The notes beneath the pieces are model-generated. The model saw only the letters and a list, made by a program, of their open reading frames with translations. It ran no database searches and had not been told where the DNA came from. A program made the translations under genes and the position numbers. Below are positions 46,521-54,405 of a stretch of DNA of 64,000 nt, in pieces; positions within the stretch are counted from its first letter, which is position 1, and the number at the start of each line of letters is the position of its first letter. The stretch spans positions 124,001 through 188,000 of the forward strand of contig NZ_JBKQWY010000010.1 in assembly GCF_047308265.1 (NCBI RefSeq). Direction: 5' to 3'. Origin of the DNA: Maricaulis sp047308265. Its GTDB lineage: Bacteria > Pseudomonadota > Alphaproteobacteria > Caulobacterales > Maricaulaceae.

Positions 46521-47210
46521 TCAGCGCGCGCCCGGTTCGGTACGGCGGGCCTCGTTGATCTGTCCGCGCAGAACAAGCGCCGTGATCAAAGCCGGATCGA
46601 GCTGGCGAGCCTGATGCATATCGGCTTCGGCTCCGCCAATATCTCCCAGTTCCAGACGCGCCCGACCGCGCAGACGCCAGGCCTCGGCATAACCTGGCAC
46701 GCGCGTGACCAGGCGTGAGGCCACGGCATTCAGCTCCGACCAGTCACCCGTGTTTTCCTGCGCGTGCGCCAGACCGAGAAGCAGATCGGGGTGATCAGGC
46801 TCGAAATCCAGCCCGGCCTGGAAACTGTCACGTGCCGCTTCCGCCCGCGATAGATCCATCCACATCTCTCCCGCCTCAAGCGCCAGCTGGGCCCGCACCG
46901 AATCTTCAATGGATAATGAGGAACTGGCCAGATGGCTCAGAGCGGCCGCGGCCGAGGTGGGAGATCCAAGTTGTTTGAGCGCTCGTGCTTCACAATGCAG
47001 TGCCGGCCAGCCCCCACCTTCCATCCGCCAGGACAGGGCGTCCTCATAGGCGTCCGAAGGTGTGCGCGGCACGGCCTCCAGACAGGCCTGATAGCGCGCG
47101 GTTTCTTCCCGTATGGCCGCGTCGATCACGCCACGGACCTGTCCTGTGGCGGGCGACGAAACGACCAGAGACACAGACAGGGTTAACAGCGACATGGCTG
47201 AGTGCAGCAT
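46521..47210 (-). CDS. Exported TPR-repeat protein
   Basis: The 229-residue protein has a signal peptide (LHSAMSLLTLSVSLVVSSPATG) and TPR-like helices across its second half (AEAARDSFQAGLDFEPDHPDLLLGLAHAQEN, here split by the repeat boundary at about residue 145; YAEAWRLRGRARLELGDIGGAEAD later). It likely scaffolds periplasmic protein contacts. ATG 47210 is used. It ends two bases from the converging cyclase gene. The ABH gene starts upstream with a ~40-base gap. Confidence 0.82.
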   Translation of the reverse strand: MLHSAMSLLTLSVSLVVSSPATGQVRGVIDAAIREETARYQACLEAVPRTPSDAYEDALSWRMEGGGWPALHCEARALKQLGSPTSAAAALSHLASSSLSIEDSVRAQLALEAGEMWMDLSRAEAARDSFQAGLDFEPDHPDLLLGLAHAQENTGDWSELNAVASRLVTRVPGYAEAWRLRGRARLELGDIGGAEADMHQARQLDPALITALVLRGQINEARRTEPGAR

Positions 47211-47248
47211 GGATATCTCCCGGGCACACACCTGCGGGAGGGGCGGGC

Positions 47249-48031
47249 CTAACGCATGTTGGACAGCGCATCCACGCGGCGAGAGAAACCGGAGGCCAGC
47301 AAAGCGAGCCAGTCCAGGTCGGCCGGGGTCGACAGGCGGTGATCACCTGACTTGCGCAAGACATAATCTACATCGCCGCTGACGAGAGCGGGCATTAATT
47401 GTTCGACATGATCTGCGGGCACGTCCGGATCGGCACCACCCTGAACAATCAGGACTGGAATATCGATCGGTATCGGGCCGGGCAAGAGCGACCACTGCGC
47501 CCCATCCTCCAGAAGCTGGCGCGTAATGGGATAGGGGCCATCCCCATAGGCCGACGGACGCAGCCATTGTCCCTGCGTGTCTATGGCCTGCCGCGCGCTG
47601 TCGGACAGTCGGGGCAGGATCAGCCTCTGCGTGAAATCTACAGCCGGTGCGATCAGGACCAGCCCGGCAATCCGCTCTGCTCGGGCCAGCGCGGCCAGCA
47701 AGGCGAGCCAGCCCCCCATGGATGAACCGATGAGAATTTGGGGTCCCGCTGTCAGATCATCGATGACATCCAGCACATCCTGACGCCACTGCGACACCGT
47801 GCCAGAGGCGAACTCGCCTCCTGAGCATCCATGGCCACGATAGTCGAAGCGCAGATATGATCGTGTATCGGCCCGGGCCCAGGCCTCAAAATGCCGGGCC
47901 TTGGTCCCCGCCATTTCCGAATGAAAACCGCCCAGCCATACACAGCCCACCTTGTCAGCTGCGCCAACATGACGGACATAGGCAAGGGACGGGGCATCGC
48001 TCCGCACAAGGGTCTCGACAGGCTCGCTCAT
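47249..48031 (-). CDS. Alpha/beta hydrolase, ABHD10-like
   Basis: The 260-residue alpha/beta hydrolase has nucleophile elbow GSSMGGW, RFDYRGHGCSGGEF, an acidic site in QGGADPDVPADH and the catalytic His in SGDHRLST. The short form with SYLRFDYRGHG resembles ABHD10-type thioesterases/esterases. No signal peptide is seen, so it is cytoplasmic. The substrate is unknown. It is transcribed away from the glycosyltransferase pair. Confidence 0.88.
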   Translation of the reverse strand: MSEPVETLVRSDAPSLAYVRHVGAADKVGCVWLGGFHSEMAGTKARHFEAWARADTRSYLRFDYRGHGCSGGEFASGTVSQWRQDVLDVIDDLTAGPQILIGSSMGGWLALLAALARAERIAGLVLIAPAVDFTQRLILPRLSDSARQAIDTQGQWLRPSAYGDGPYPITRQLLEDGAQWSLLPGPIPIDIPVLIVQGGADPDVPADHVEQLMPALVSGDVDYVLRKSGDHRLSTPADLDWLALLASGFSRRVDALSNMR

Positions 48032-48104
48032 GGATCATCTCCCGGTTGGCCAGCCAGTTGACGGCGTGTTGACCGGTCTCGCAAGGGCTCAGGCCAGACG
48101 GCGT

Positions 48105-49250
48105 ATGAAGGTTTTACAAGTCATTCCCGAGCTCAATGCTGGCGGCGCCGAGCGCACCACGCTGGAGATCACCGAAGCGCTCACAGCAGCCGGTCACGAG
48201 GCGGTTGTCGCGTCATGTGGCGGACGCCTGGAGGCCGAGCTGGAACATCTCGGGGGGCGGCTGGTACGCATGGATGCGAAGACCAAAAACCCCATCACCC
48301 TGAGACGCAATGCCACGCGCCTTGCATCCGTGATCCGCGAACAGGGCGTGGATCTCATCCATGCCCGGTCGCGCGCGCCCGCCTGGAGTGCTTTCTGGGC
48401 CGCCAAACAGACCGGCATTCCCTATGTCACGACCTATCACGGCACATACAATGCCCGCTCCGCGCTCAAGCGCTGGTACAATTCCGTGATGGCTCGGGGT
48501 GAGCGGGTGATCGCAAACTCCGAATTCATTGGGGATCATGTGCGCAAGGAACACGCTTTCGCCGCTGAGCGGATCACCATCATCCCTCGGGGCGTGGATC
48601 TGCGCCGCTACACGCCTGGCGAAATTCCGCAGGACCGGCTTCGCGCCCAGTCCGACACCTGGGCCTTGCCCGACGATGGCGCCATACGTCTGCTTCTCCC
48701 GGCCCGGCTCACCCGCTGGAAGGGGCAGGAGGTCGCCATCGACGCCCTCGCACAGCTCAAATCCCGGGATTGGGCGACGCTGCCGCATCTGGTCCTCGCC
48801 GGGGATGATCAGGGGCGACATGATTACACACAAGGACTGAGAAACCGCATCCAGCAGGCCGGTCTGCAGGATCATGTCCACCTGGTGGGACATTGTAGTG
48901 ACATGCCGGCCGCTATTGAACTGTGCGATATCGTGCTGACCCCATCCGTTGAACCCGAGGCTTTTGGCCGGACGACAGCGGAAGCGGGTGCCATGAAACG
49001 CCCGGTGATTGCCGCAAATCATGGCGGTGCGATGGAAATCATTGCGCAGGGAGAAACCGGACTGAAGGTCGAACCGGGTAATTCAGACGCTCTGGCACAG
49101 GGAATTGCCGATGTTATCGCACTCGGCCCGGCCGGTCGGGCACAGATGGGTGAAAAAGCCCGTGCACGTGTCGCGCGAGCCTACTCGACACAGGCGCTCC
49201 AAGCTGCAACTTTGCGCGTCTATGAGGAAGTGTTGAAGTGCCGTCCATGA
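48105..49250 (+). CDS. Family 4 glycosyltransferase
   Basis: A 381-residue GT-B enzyme. ATG 48105 begins MKVLQVIPELNAGGAERTTLE, the family 4 donor-side start; the frame from 48030 would overlap the upstream gene. ARLTRWKGQEVAIDAL and EPEAFGRTTAEAGAMKRPVIA (E-x7-E) are the conserved retaining-transferase motifs. It likely adds a sugar to LPS or another surface glycan. It overlaps a family 9 gene (ATGA). Confidence 0.92.
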   Translation: MKVLQVIPELNAGGAERTTLEITEALTAAGHEAVVASCGGRLEAELEHLGGRLVRMDAKTKNPITLRRNATRLASVIREQGVDLIHARSRAPAWSAFWAAKQTGIPYVTTYHGTYNARSALKRWYNSVMARGERVIANSEFIGDHVRKEHAFAAERITIIPRGVDLRRYTPGEIPQDRLRAQSDTWALPDDGAIRLLLPARLTRWKGQEVAIDALAQLKSRDWATLPHLVLAGDDQGRHDYTQGLRNRIQQAGLQDHVHLVGHCSDMPAAIELCDIVLTPSVEPEAFGRTTAEAGAMKRPVIAANHGGAMEIIAQGETGLKVEPGNSDALAQGIADVIALGPAGRAQMGEKARARVARAYSTQALQAATLRVYEEVLKCRP

Positions 49251-50230
49251 ATGAACCCGATCGCGATATCACCTACATCCTGCACTGGGGTGATCTGACC
49301 GACAGCGTCCGCATGCTGGTTGCCGCCAAAACCATTCGTGCCGCCCACAAGCGCGACCGGATCGTCTTGCTGACCACTCCGGAGTTTGAGTCCTTCCTCA
49401 AACACTGTCCGTTCTTCAACGCGGTCGAGACCGATGTTCAGCCGGAAACGCGACCCGCGCAGCAAATGCGTGACAAACGCCTCAAATCGGCCAAGGTCAC
49501 CCGCGTCTATGATCTCGTCGGCTCCTCCGAAAGCCGCAAGCTCAAGCGAGCCCTGAAGGTCAAGCGCGATATGTGGATCGACGTCCAGACCGATCCGCGC
49601 TCCGGGCAGCACCCCATTGACGAGCTCGCCGGGCGCATCGGGGCGATTACCGGTCTTGGTGACAGCTTCTACAAGCTGGGCGCCGCCCCGGCGCCGGACG
49701 CCAGCTGGGTCGACTATCTGGCCAAGCAATCACGGATGCTCGACCCCGCCTATTTCGGGTTGAACGGACCCTTTGCCCTGCTCGCCCCGTCCGGTGAGGG
49801 TGTGAAACCGGCGCAGAGATGGCCCAAGGAACGCTGGGCCTCGCTGTCCCACGAACTCATCCAGGCCGGGATCACACCGGCTTTGATTGGCGGTCCGGAT
49901 ACGCGGGAAGTCGGTCGGTATGTCGCGCATGTCACACCCGGCGCCACGGACATCACCGGGAAAGCCAAGCTGACCCAGCTGGCAGGCCTGGCACGCCATG
50001 CCCGTTTTGTATTCACGGAAGAAACGCCGCTGATGCATCTTCTGGTCGCTGCCGGTCCCCCGGCACTCGTTCTGTATTCGTCGGACGAAGATCCGGTTTT
50101 GCGGGCTCCACGCAGCGAGGCACCGGTCATCCTGATGCACACGCCGACACTGGCCGCGGTTTCACCCACCGAAGCCATGGCAGCCATGAAGTTTGCCGGC
50201 GGCTTTGAATCGCGCTCAACGGCAGGCTGA
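49247..50230 (+). CDS. Family 9 (heptosyltransferase-like) glycosyltransferase
   Basis: The 327-residue protein resembles GT9 enzymes such as WaaC/WaaF: an N-terminal Rossmann half and a C-terminal half with PSGEGVKPAQRWPKERWASL and FTEETPLMHLLVAAGPP. It would add heptose or a related sugar to LPS core. GTG 49238 is an alternative start, but ATG 49247 gives a four-base overlap with the family 4 gene. The two probably act in one glycan pathway. Confidence 0.85.
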   Translation: MNEPDRDITYILHWGDLTDSVRMLVAAKTIRAAHKRDRIVLLTTPEFESFLKHCPFFNAVETDVQPETRPAQQMRDKRLKSAKVTRVYDLVGSSESRKLKRALKVKRDMWIDVQTDPRSGQHPIDELAGRIGAITGLGDSFYKLGAAPAPDASWVDYLAKQSRMLDPAYFGLNGPFALLAPSGEGVKPAQRWPKERWASLSHELIQAGITPALIGGPDTREVGRYVAHVTPGATDITGKAKLTQLAGLARHARFVFTEETPLMHLLVAAGPPALVLYSSDEDPVLRAPRSEAPVILMHTPTLAAVSPTEAMAAMKFAGGFESRSTAG

Positions 50231-50374
50231 GCTTGCTTCCTGTGCCGGAATGGCCATATTGCCCCACTTTCCGTGACGATTATCCGGTTTCTTCTCGACC
50301 GGGACTTGATCGATCGTTAACGGGAAGCCTTTACTATTCGCACTTCAGCTTGAGGCCACCAGGGAGAAACATCC

Positions 50375-50914
50375 ATAGCCCGCAGACCGCATATCGCGCA
50401 GCCGCCCAAAAAAGAAGGCCCGCGCATTAACCGGGAAATCCGCGTTCCGCGCGTGCTCCTGATCGACGAACATGGTGAGAAACAGGGTATCATGCCGGTG
50501 GACGCCGCCATTGAGGCAGCGCAGGAAGCCGGACTCGACCTCGTTGAGGTCTCTCCGAACTCTGATCCGCCCGTGTGTAAAGTCGTCGACTACGGCAAGC
50601 TGAAATACCAGGAACAAAAGAAAAAGGCCGAGGCTCGCAAGAAGCAGAAGACCGTCGAGATCAAGGAGATCAAGATGCGTCCGAACATTGATGTGCATGA
50701 TTACCAGGTGAAGACCCGGGCCATGCAGCGCTTCTTCGAGGCGGGTGACAAGGTGAAGATCACCCTGCGTTTCCGGGGCCGCGAAATGGCTCACCAGGAT
50801 CGCGGTATGGAGATCATGAACCGCGTCAAGGAAGACTTCGCCGAATCTGCCAAGGTGGAATTTGAGCCGAAGATGGAAGGCCGGATGATGGTGATGGTGA
50901 TGGCGCCGCGCTGA
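50375..50914 (+). CDS. infC: Translation initiation factor IF-3 with ATA start
   Basis: The 179-residue IF-3 has the N-terminal domain from ARRPHIAQPPKKEGPRINRE, the family stretch LDLVEVSPNSDPPVCKVVDYGK and C-terminal KITLRFRGREMAHQDRG. In frame upstream of 50453 there is no ATG, GTG or TTG. The frame opens after a TGA at 50351, and the codons before the conserved ARRP are only gga gaa aca tcc ata. ATA at 50375 has AGGGAG seven bases upstream. IF-3 genes are known for rare starts (AUU in E. coli) used for self-control. It binds 30S subunits and rejects non-standard starts. Confidence 0.93.
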   Translation: MARRPHIAQPPKKEGPRINREIRVPRVLLIDEHGEKQGIMPVDAAIEAAQEAGLDLVEVSPNSDPPVCKVVDYGKLKYQEQKKKAEARKKQKTVEIKEIKMRPNIDVHDYQVKTRAMQRFFEAGDKVKITLRFRGREMAHQDRGMEIMNRVKEDFAESAKVEFEPKMEGRMMVMVMAPR

Positions 50915-50943
50915 GGCGACAATACCACACCTGACAGGAAAAC

Positions 50944-50977
50944 AGGCCCTGGCGGAGATCCGTCAGGGCCTTTTTCT
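50944..50977 (+). terminator. Terminator after infC
   Basis: An 8-bp stem AGGCCCTG/CAGGGCCT (inner bases extend it) is followed by TTTTT then C. The sequence from 50968 repeats 18 bases found after the terminator at 40235. Confidence 0.92.
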
Positions 50978-51142
50978 TGTGCATCCATGCCCCGAACCCC
51001 AAGCGGAGCATGGCTACTCGGGACAATCTGACCAAAGCGGGGCAAAACGGGCGATATTGCGGCCCGCGTGTTCAGAGCGTATTCAAGGCGCCTGGGGAAG
51101 GCTGGATGCATCAAGATGCATTCGCCAACCAGAGGGGATACT

Positions 51143-51631
51143 ATGAGCCTAACCAAGCCGTTCGCGGCGCTCATGCTTGCCATCGCACTCGCAGCGTTGT
51201 GTCTGGCCGCACTCGGGCTGACATCCGTTCGCGGCAATGCACAGGACTGGCAGGCCCCGCCCAGGTCCGGTCAAGTGATCCTGGCCGCCGGTTTCACCCC
51301 CGACCCCTATACCGTGAGCGTGGAAGGCGGCGGCAGTATTCAGGCAAGCGCGCGTCTAGGTGACGAATGTGCCAGCCACATCAGTGCCGCACCCAGCTTC
51401 AGCCTGACCTATAATGCCGGAACATTTCCGCTCTCGATCGGAGCACAAGGCTCGGACAACATCGCCTTGCTCATCCGAGCACCGGATGGCGTCTGGCACT
51501 GTGAAACAGACGCCGGATCTCGACCGCTCACCACCTTCAATCCGCCGCAATCGGGTCAGTACGATGTGTGGCTTGGACATTCACGCTCAGGAGCCACAGT
51601 ATCCGCGCGCCTGAGCATTTCGGAATTCTGA
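51143..51631 (+). CDS. Secreted single-domain repeat-family protein
   Basis: A 162-residue protein from ATG 51143 with a signal peptide (LMLAIALAALCLAALGLTSV, cleavage near NAQ). The mature part is one copy of the domain repeated four times in the next gene: AAGFTPDPYTVSVEGGG, CASHISAAPS, LIRAPDGVWHCE, PPQSGQYDVWLG. Two Cys sit at the same places in every copy. The fold resembles a beta-sandwich of the PPC type. Function unknown. It lies between infC and rpmI with a ribosome-binding GAGGGG. Confidence 0.8.
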   Translation: MSLTKPFAALMLAIALAALCLAALGLTSVRGNAQDWQAPPRSGQVILAAGFTPDPYTVSVEGGGSIQASARLGDECASHISAAPSFSLTYNAGTFPLSIGAQGSDNIALLIRAPDGVWHCETDAGSRPLTTFNPPQSGQYDVWLGHSRSGATVSARLSISEF

Positions 51632-51668
51632 TCGCCAGTGTGGTGATCAAACACAAAGGGGAAGGGAA

Positions 51669-53432
51669 ATGGGACACATCTCCAATCTGACACGCACCGC
51701 CAGCACGCTGGCCCTGGGCATTGCCCTGGCCAGCACGGCGCTGAGCGCCGCAACGGCGCAGGATGTCGCCGCACCTCCGGCGTATGGATCCTCCAATCTG
51801 AGCGCAGGTTTCGCTCCGGACCCGACCTCTATCGCGGTCCAGGCCGGTGGAGCGGCTGCCGCCTACCGCCTCGATGATTATTGCTCGGGCTATATCTCCC
51901 ACATGCCCTCCCACAATCTCTACTACGAGGCGGGCAGCTACGACCTCTTCATTTCCGCCGCTTCGGATGTGGACGCCGTACTGGTCGTCAATACGCCGGA
52001 TGGCGAGTGGCACTGTAATGATGACGGCGACGGCATCGGCCTGAACCCGGGCATCGAATTCTCCGATCCGCAGTCCGGTCTCTATAATATCTGGGTTGGC
52101 ACGCTGGGGAGTGGCTCAGGCTATGAGCCGGCCATGCTGCACATTTCCGAACTGGAATTCTCCCAGGACAACCCCTACTCCGTGTCCATTGACGGCGCGA
52201 TGGTGCCGCAACACGGCTCCCAGCGCCTGCGTGCCGGTTTTGTGGATGACCCCCGCACGGTGTCCGTGCTGGCGGGCGGCGAGCTCGACCTTTCGCGCGG
52301 CACTGACGGCTATTGTTACGGCTATGCCGGTCAGGCCCCGGACTTCGCCGTTGATTACTCTGCCGGTTCGCTGGACCTCTATTTCTCCATGGAGGCCGAT
52401 GTCGACACGACACTGGCCGTGCAACTGCCGGACGGCTCATTCGTCTGTGACGATGACAGCGCCCAGAACCTCAATCCGGGTGTCCAGATCTCGGACCCGC
52501 AATCGGGACGCTATTCTGTGTGGGCCGGACGCTATTCCGAAGGTTCGGAAGAAGCCGCCATGCTCTATGTCTCCGAGCTGGGTTTCCTGGGAAGCGAGAA
52601 CCGTCTCGACCCGGGCATGGACCCCACCTATGGACAGGTCAATCTGAGTGATGGCTTCACACCGGATCCCTACCAGGTCAGCCTGGATGCCGGTGGTGAT
52701 GTGGATGCCTCCTCTGCCACTCAGGACTGGTCCTGCCGCGGTTACGTGGCAATGGCCCCGGACTATCGCCTGAACTATTCCGCCGGTGACTTTGACCTCT
52801 ACCTCTCCGCCATGTCGCAGCGTGACATCACTCTTGTGGTCAACGCCCCGGACGGCAGCTGGCATTGTGACGATGATACCGCCGGTGATCTGAACCCGGG
52901 CGTGATGTTCGACAGCCCACAATCGGGTCAATACGACATCTGGGTTGGCACATTCGGCAGTGCTGACATCGCACCGGCCGAACTCTTCATCTCGGAATTG
53001 GGATGGGGTGGCGATCTGACCACAGGTGAGCTCGACTACACCCTGCCGCCCAATTACGGCTCGGTCTTCCTGTCCGGCGGGTTCGCACCTGATCCGCACG
53101 TGGTTGACGTGCAAACCGGTGGTGCTGTTCTGGCCGAGGAAGCGGCCGATTACAGCTGCACCGGCTATGTCAGTGAAGCGCCAGACTTTGAACTTGAGTT
53201 TGAACCTGGCGCGCTCGACCTGCACATCTATGTCGAAAGCGATCTGGACACGACACTCGTGGTCAATGATCCCAATGGCGACTGGGTCTGCAATGACGAT
53301 GATGATGGCCTGGATGCAGGACTGACCTTTGATAATCCGCAGGCTGGCCTCTACCACATCTGGGTGGGCGCTTATGGCGATGATGATTTCGGTCCGGCCC
53401 AGCTGAATATCTCCGAGCTGCCGCGCTACTGA
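51669..53432 (+). CDS. Secreted protein with four tandem PPC-like domains
   Basis: The 587-residue protein starts with a signal peptide (LALGIALASTALSAATA, cleavage before QDVAAP). It then has four ~125-residue copies at about 39-165, 176-305, 318-440 and 458-587. Each begins L-x-x-GF-x-x-DP, holds C-x-GY-x-x-x-x-P in the first third, WHC/WVC/FVC-NDD-type acidic turns in the middle and an SGxYxIWVG strand near the end. Two Cys per copy suggest disulfides; the DDD turns could bind calcium. The closest known fold is the PPC-like beta-sandwich. Binding or surface adhesion is possible but unproven. Confidence 0.82.
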   Translation: MGHISNLTRTASTLALGIALASTALSAATAQDVAAPPAYGSSNLSAGFAPDPTSIAVQAGGAAAAYRLDDYCSGYISHMPSHNLYYEAGSYDLFISAASDVDAVLVVNTPDGEWHCNDDGDGIGLNPGIEFSDPQSGLYNIWVGTLGSGSGYEPAMLHISELEFSQDNPYSVSIDGAMVPQHGSQRLRAGFVDDPRTVSVLAGGELDLSRGTDGYCYGYAGQAPDFAVDYSAGSLDLYFSMEADVDTTLAVQLPDGSFVCDDDSAQNLNPGVQISDPQSGRYSVWAGRYSEGSEEAAMLYVSELGFLGSENRLDPGMDPTYGQVNLSDGFTPDPYQVSLDAGGDVDASSATQDWSCRGYVAMAPDYRLNYSAGDFDLYLSAMSQRDITLVVNAPDGSWHCDDDTAGDLNPGVMFDSPQSGQYDIWVGTFGSADIAPAELFISELGWGGDLTTGELDYTLPPNYGSVFLSGGFAPDPHVVDVQTGGAVLAEEAADYSCTGYVSEAPDFELEFEPGALDLHIYVESDLDTTLVVNDPNGDWVCNDDDDGLDAGLTFDNPQAGLYHIWVGAYGDDDFGPAQLNISELPRY

Positions 53433-53457
53433 TCAACACGCGCGCACGGTCTATCTG

Positions 53458-53490
53458 AAACGGGCGGTCTGTCGGCAGGCCGCCCGTTTT
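53458..53490 (+). terminator. Terminator after the four-domain secreted protein
   Basis: The 7-bp core stem CGGGCGG/CCGCCCG (extended by A-T pairs) is followed by four T. It lies 25 bases after the stop. Confidence 0.8.
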
Positions 53491-53519
53491 CTGTTGAGCG
53501 TCCGTTTTCTGTTAAGCGT
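53484..53519. repeat. 18-base tandem duplication upstream of rpmI
   Basis: CCGTTTTCTGTTGAGCGT (53484-53501) is followed directly by the same 18 bases with one change (53502-53519). It starts in the terminator tail, so it looks like a recent slippage duplication just ahead of the rpmI promoter. Confidence 0.9.
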
Positions 53520-53545
53520 CCGGGATCGGCCTGCGGATTCAAGAC

Positions 53546-53573
53546 TTGCAATCCTTTGCCAGCCGCGTATAAG
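53546..53573 (+). promoter_or_regulatory. Candidate promoter of rpmI-rplT
   Basis: TTGCAA (53546-53551) and TATAAG (53568-53573) are separated by 16 bases, a fair housekeeping promoter, 100 bases upstream of the rpmI start. No other good candidate is seen in the gap. Confidence 0.45.
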
Positions 53574-53672
53574 CCCCGCTTTCCAATTGCGCCTCCCGGG
53601 CCCCATCGACATGCCCGGTGGCGAGACGTTCACCTGATCCGGTTCCGGCCGGATTGAGACAAGGAGATCGAA

Positions 53673-53873
53673 ATGTCGAAGATGAAGACGAAGAGCGGCG
53701 CGAAAAAGCGCTTCAAGCTCACCGCCACCGGGAAAGTGAAAGCCGGTCAGTCTGGCAAGCGCCACGGCATGATCAAGCGCACGAACAAGCACATCCGCAA
53801 CCAGCGCGGCACGACCACGCTGTCCGAGCAGGATGCGCGCATCGTGAAAAAATACATCCCGAACGGCCTGTAA
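53673..53873 (+). CDS. rpmI: 50S ribosomal protein L35
   Basis: The 66-residue basic protein MSKMKTKSGAKKRFKLTATGK matches L35 throughout. AAGGAG lies seven bases before ATG 53673. It is followed by rplT after 31 bases, the standard rpmI-rplT pair; infC, usually adjacent, lies 2.7 kb upstream past two secreted proteins. Confidence 0.98.
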   Translation: MSKMKTKSGAKKRFKLTATGKVKAGQSGKRHGMIKRTNKHIRNQRGTTTLSEQDARIVKKYIPNGL

Positions 53874-53904
53874 GGCCGCTGGCAGACGAGTTTAGGAGCA
53901 AGAC

Positions 53905-54261
53905 ATGTCTCGAGTAACGTCCGGACCGGCGACCGCATCGCGCCACAAGAAAGTCATCAAGAAAGCCAAAGGCTATTACGGCGCCCGCCGCAAGCAGTTC
54001 CGCACCGCGGTTCAGGCTGTGGAGAAGGCCGGCCAGTACGCTTACCGCGACCGCCGGGCCAAGAAGCGCAATTTCCGCGCTCTGTGGATCCAGCGGATCA
54101 ATGCCGGCGCCCGCCTGCATGGCATGACCTATTCCACCTTCATGAATGGCCTGGCGAAAGCCGGTATCGAACTGGACCGTAAAGTCCTGTCCGACATCGC
54201 CATCCGTGAGCCGGAAAGCTTTAAGTCCCTGGTCGACCAGGCGCGCGCTGCGCTGGGCTAA
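53905..54261 (+). CDS. rplT: 50S ribosomal protein L20
   Basis: The 118-residue basic protein (MSRVTSGPATASRHKKVIKK; LWIQRINAGARLHGMTYSTF) is a full-length L20, an assembly protein of the 50S subunit that in some bacteria also represses its operon. AGGAG is upstream. It ends at a strong terminator before pheS, so pheS starts a new transcript or relies on read-through. Confidence 0.98.
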   Translation: MSRVTSGPATASRHKKVIKKAKGYYGARRKQFRTAVQAVEKAGQYAYRDRRAKKRNFRALWIQRINAGARLHGMTYSTFMNGLAKAGIELDRKVLSDIAIREPESFKSLVDQARAALG

Positions 54262-54287
54262 GCCGCGGATTGAAACGATCCTGGATC

Positions 54288-54320
54288 AAGGCCCGTCAGC
54301 GCTCGCTGGCGGGCCTTTTT
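54288..54320 (+). terminator. Terminator after rplT
   Basis: A 13-bp stem (54288-54300 with 54305-54317, one G-T pair) with a 4-base loop runs into five T. It separates rplT from pheS. Confidence 0.93.
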
Positions 54321-54405
54321 CGTTCAAGCCAGACCCGCAACCGCGCGCCCCTGTCGACACCAGAAAAATCACCCGCTAAACCCCCATCAAGCATAGGGGC
54401 CTGAC

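Noticed and set aside
50290..50340. Promoter for infC with TTGATC and TACTAT
   Set aside because: The spacing between the two hexamers is about 20 bases, too long to call a promoter.
50453..50914. infC starting at GTG 50453
   Set aside because: This would remove the conserved N-terminal ARRP...RINRE segment of IF-3, which lies in frame upstream.
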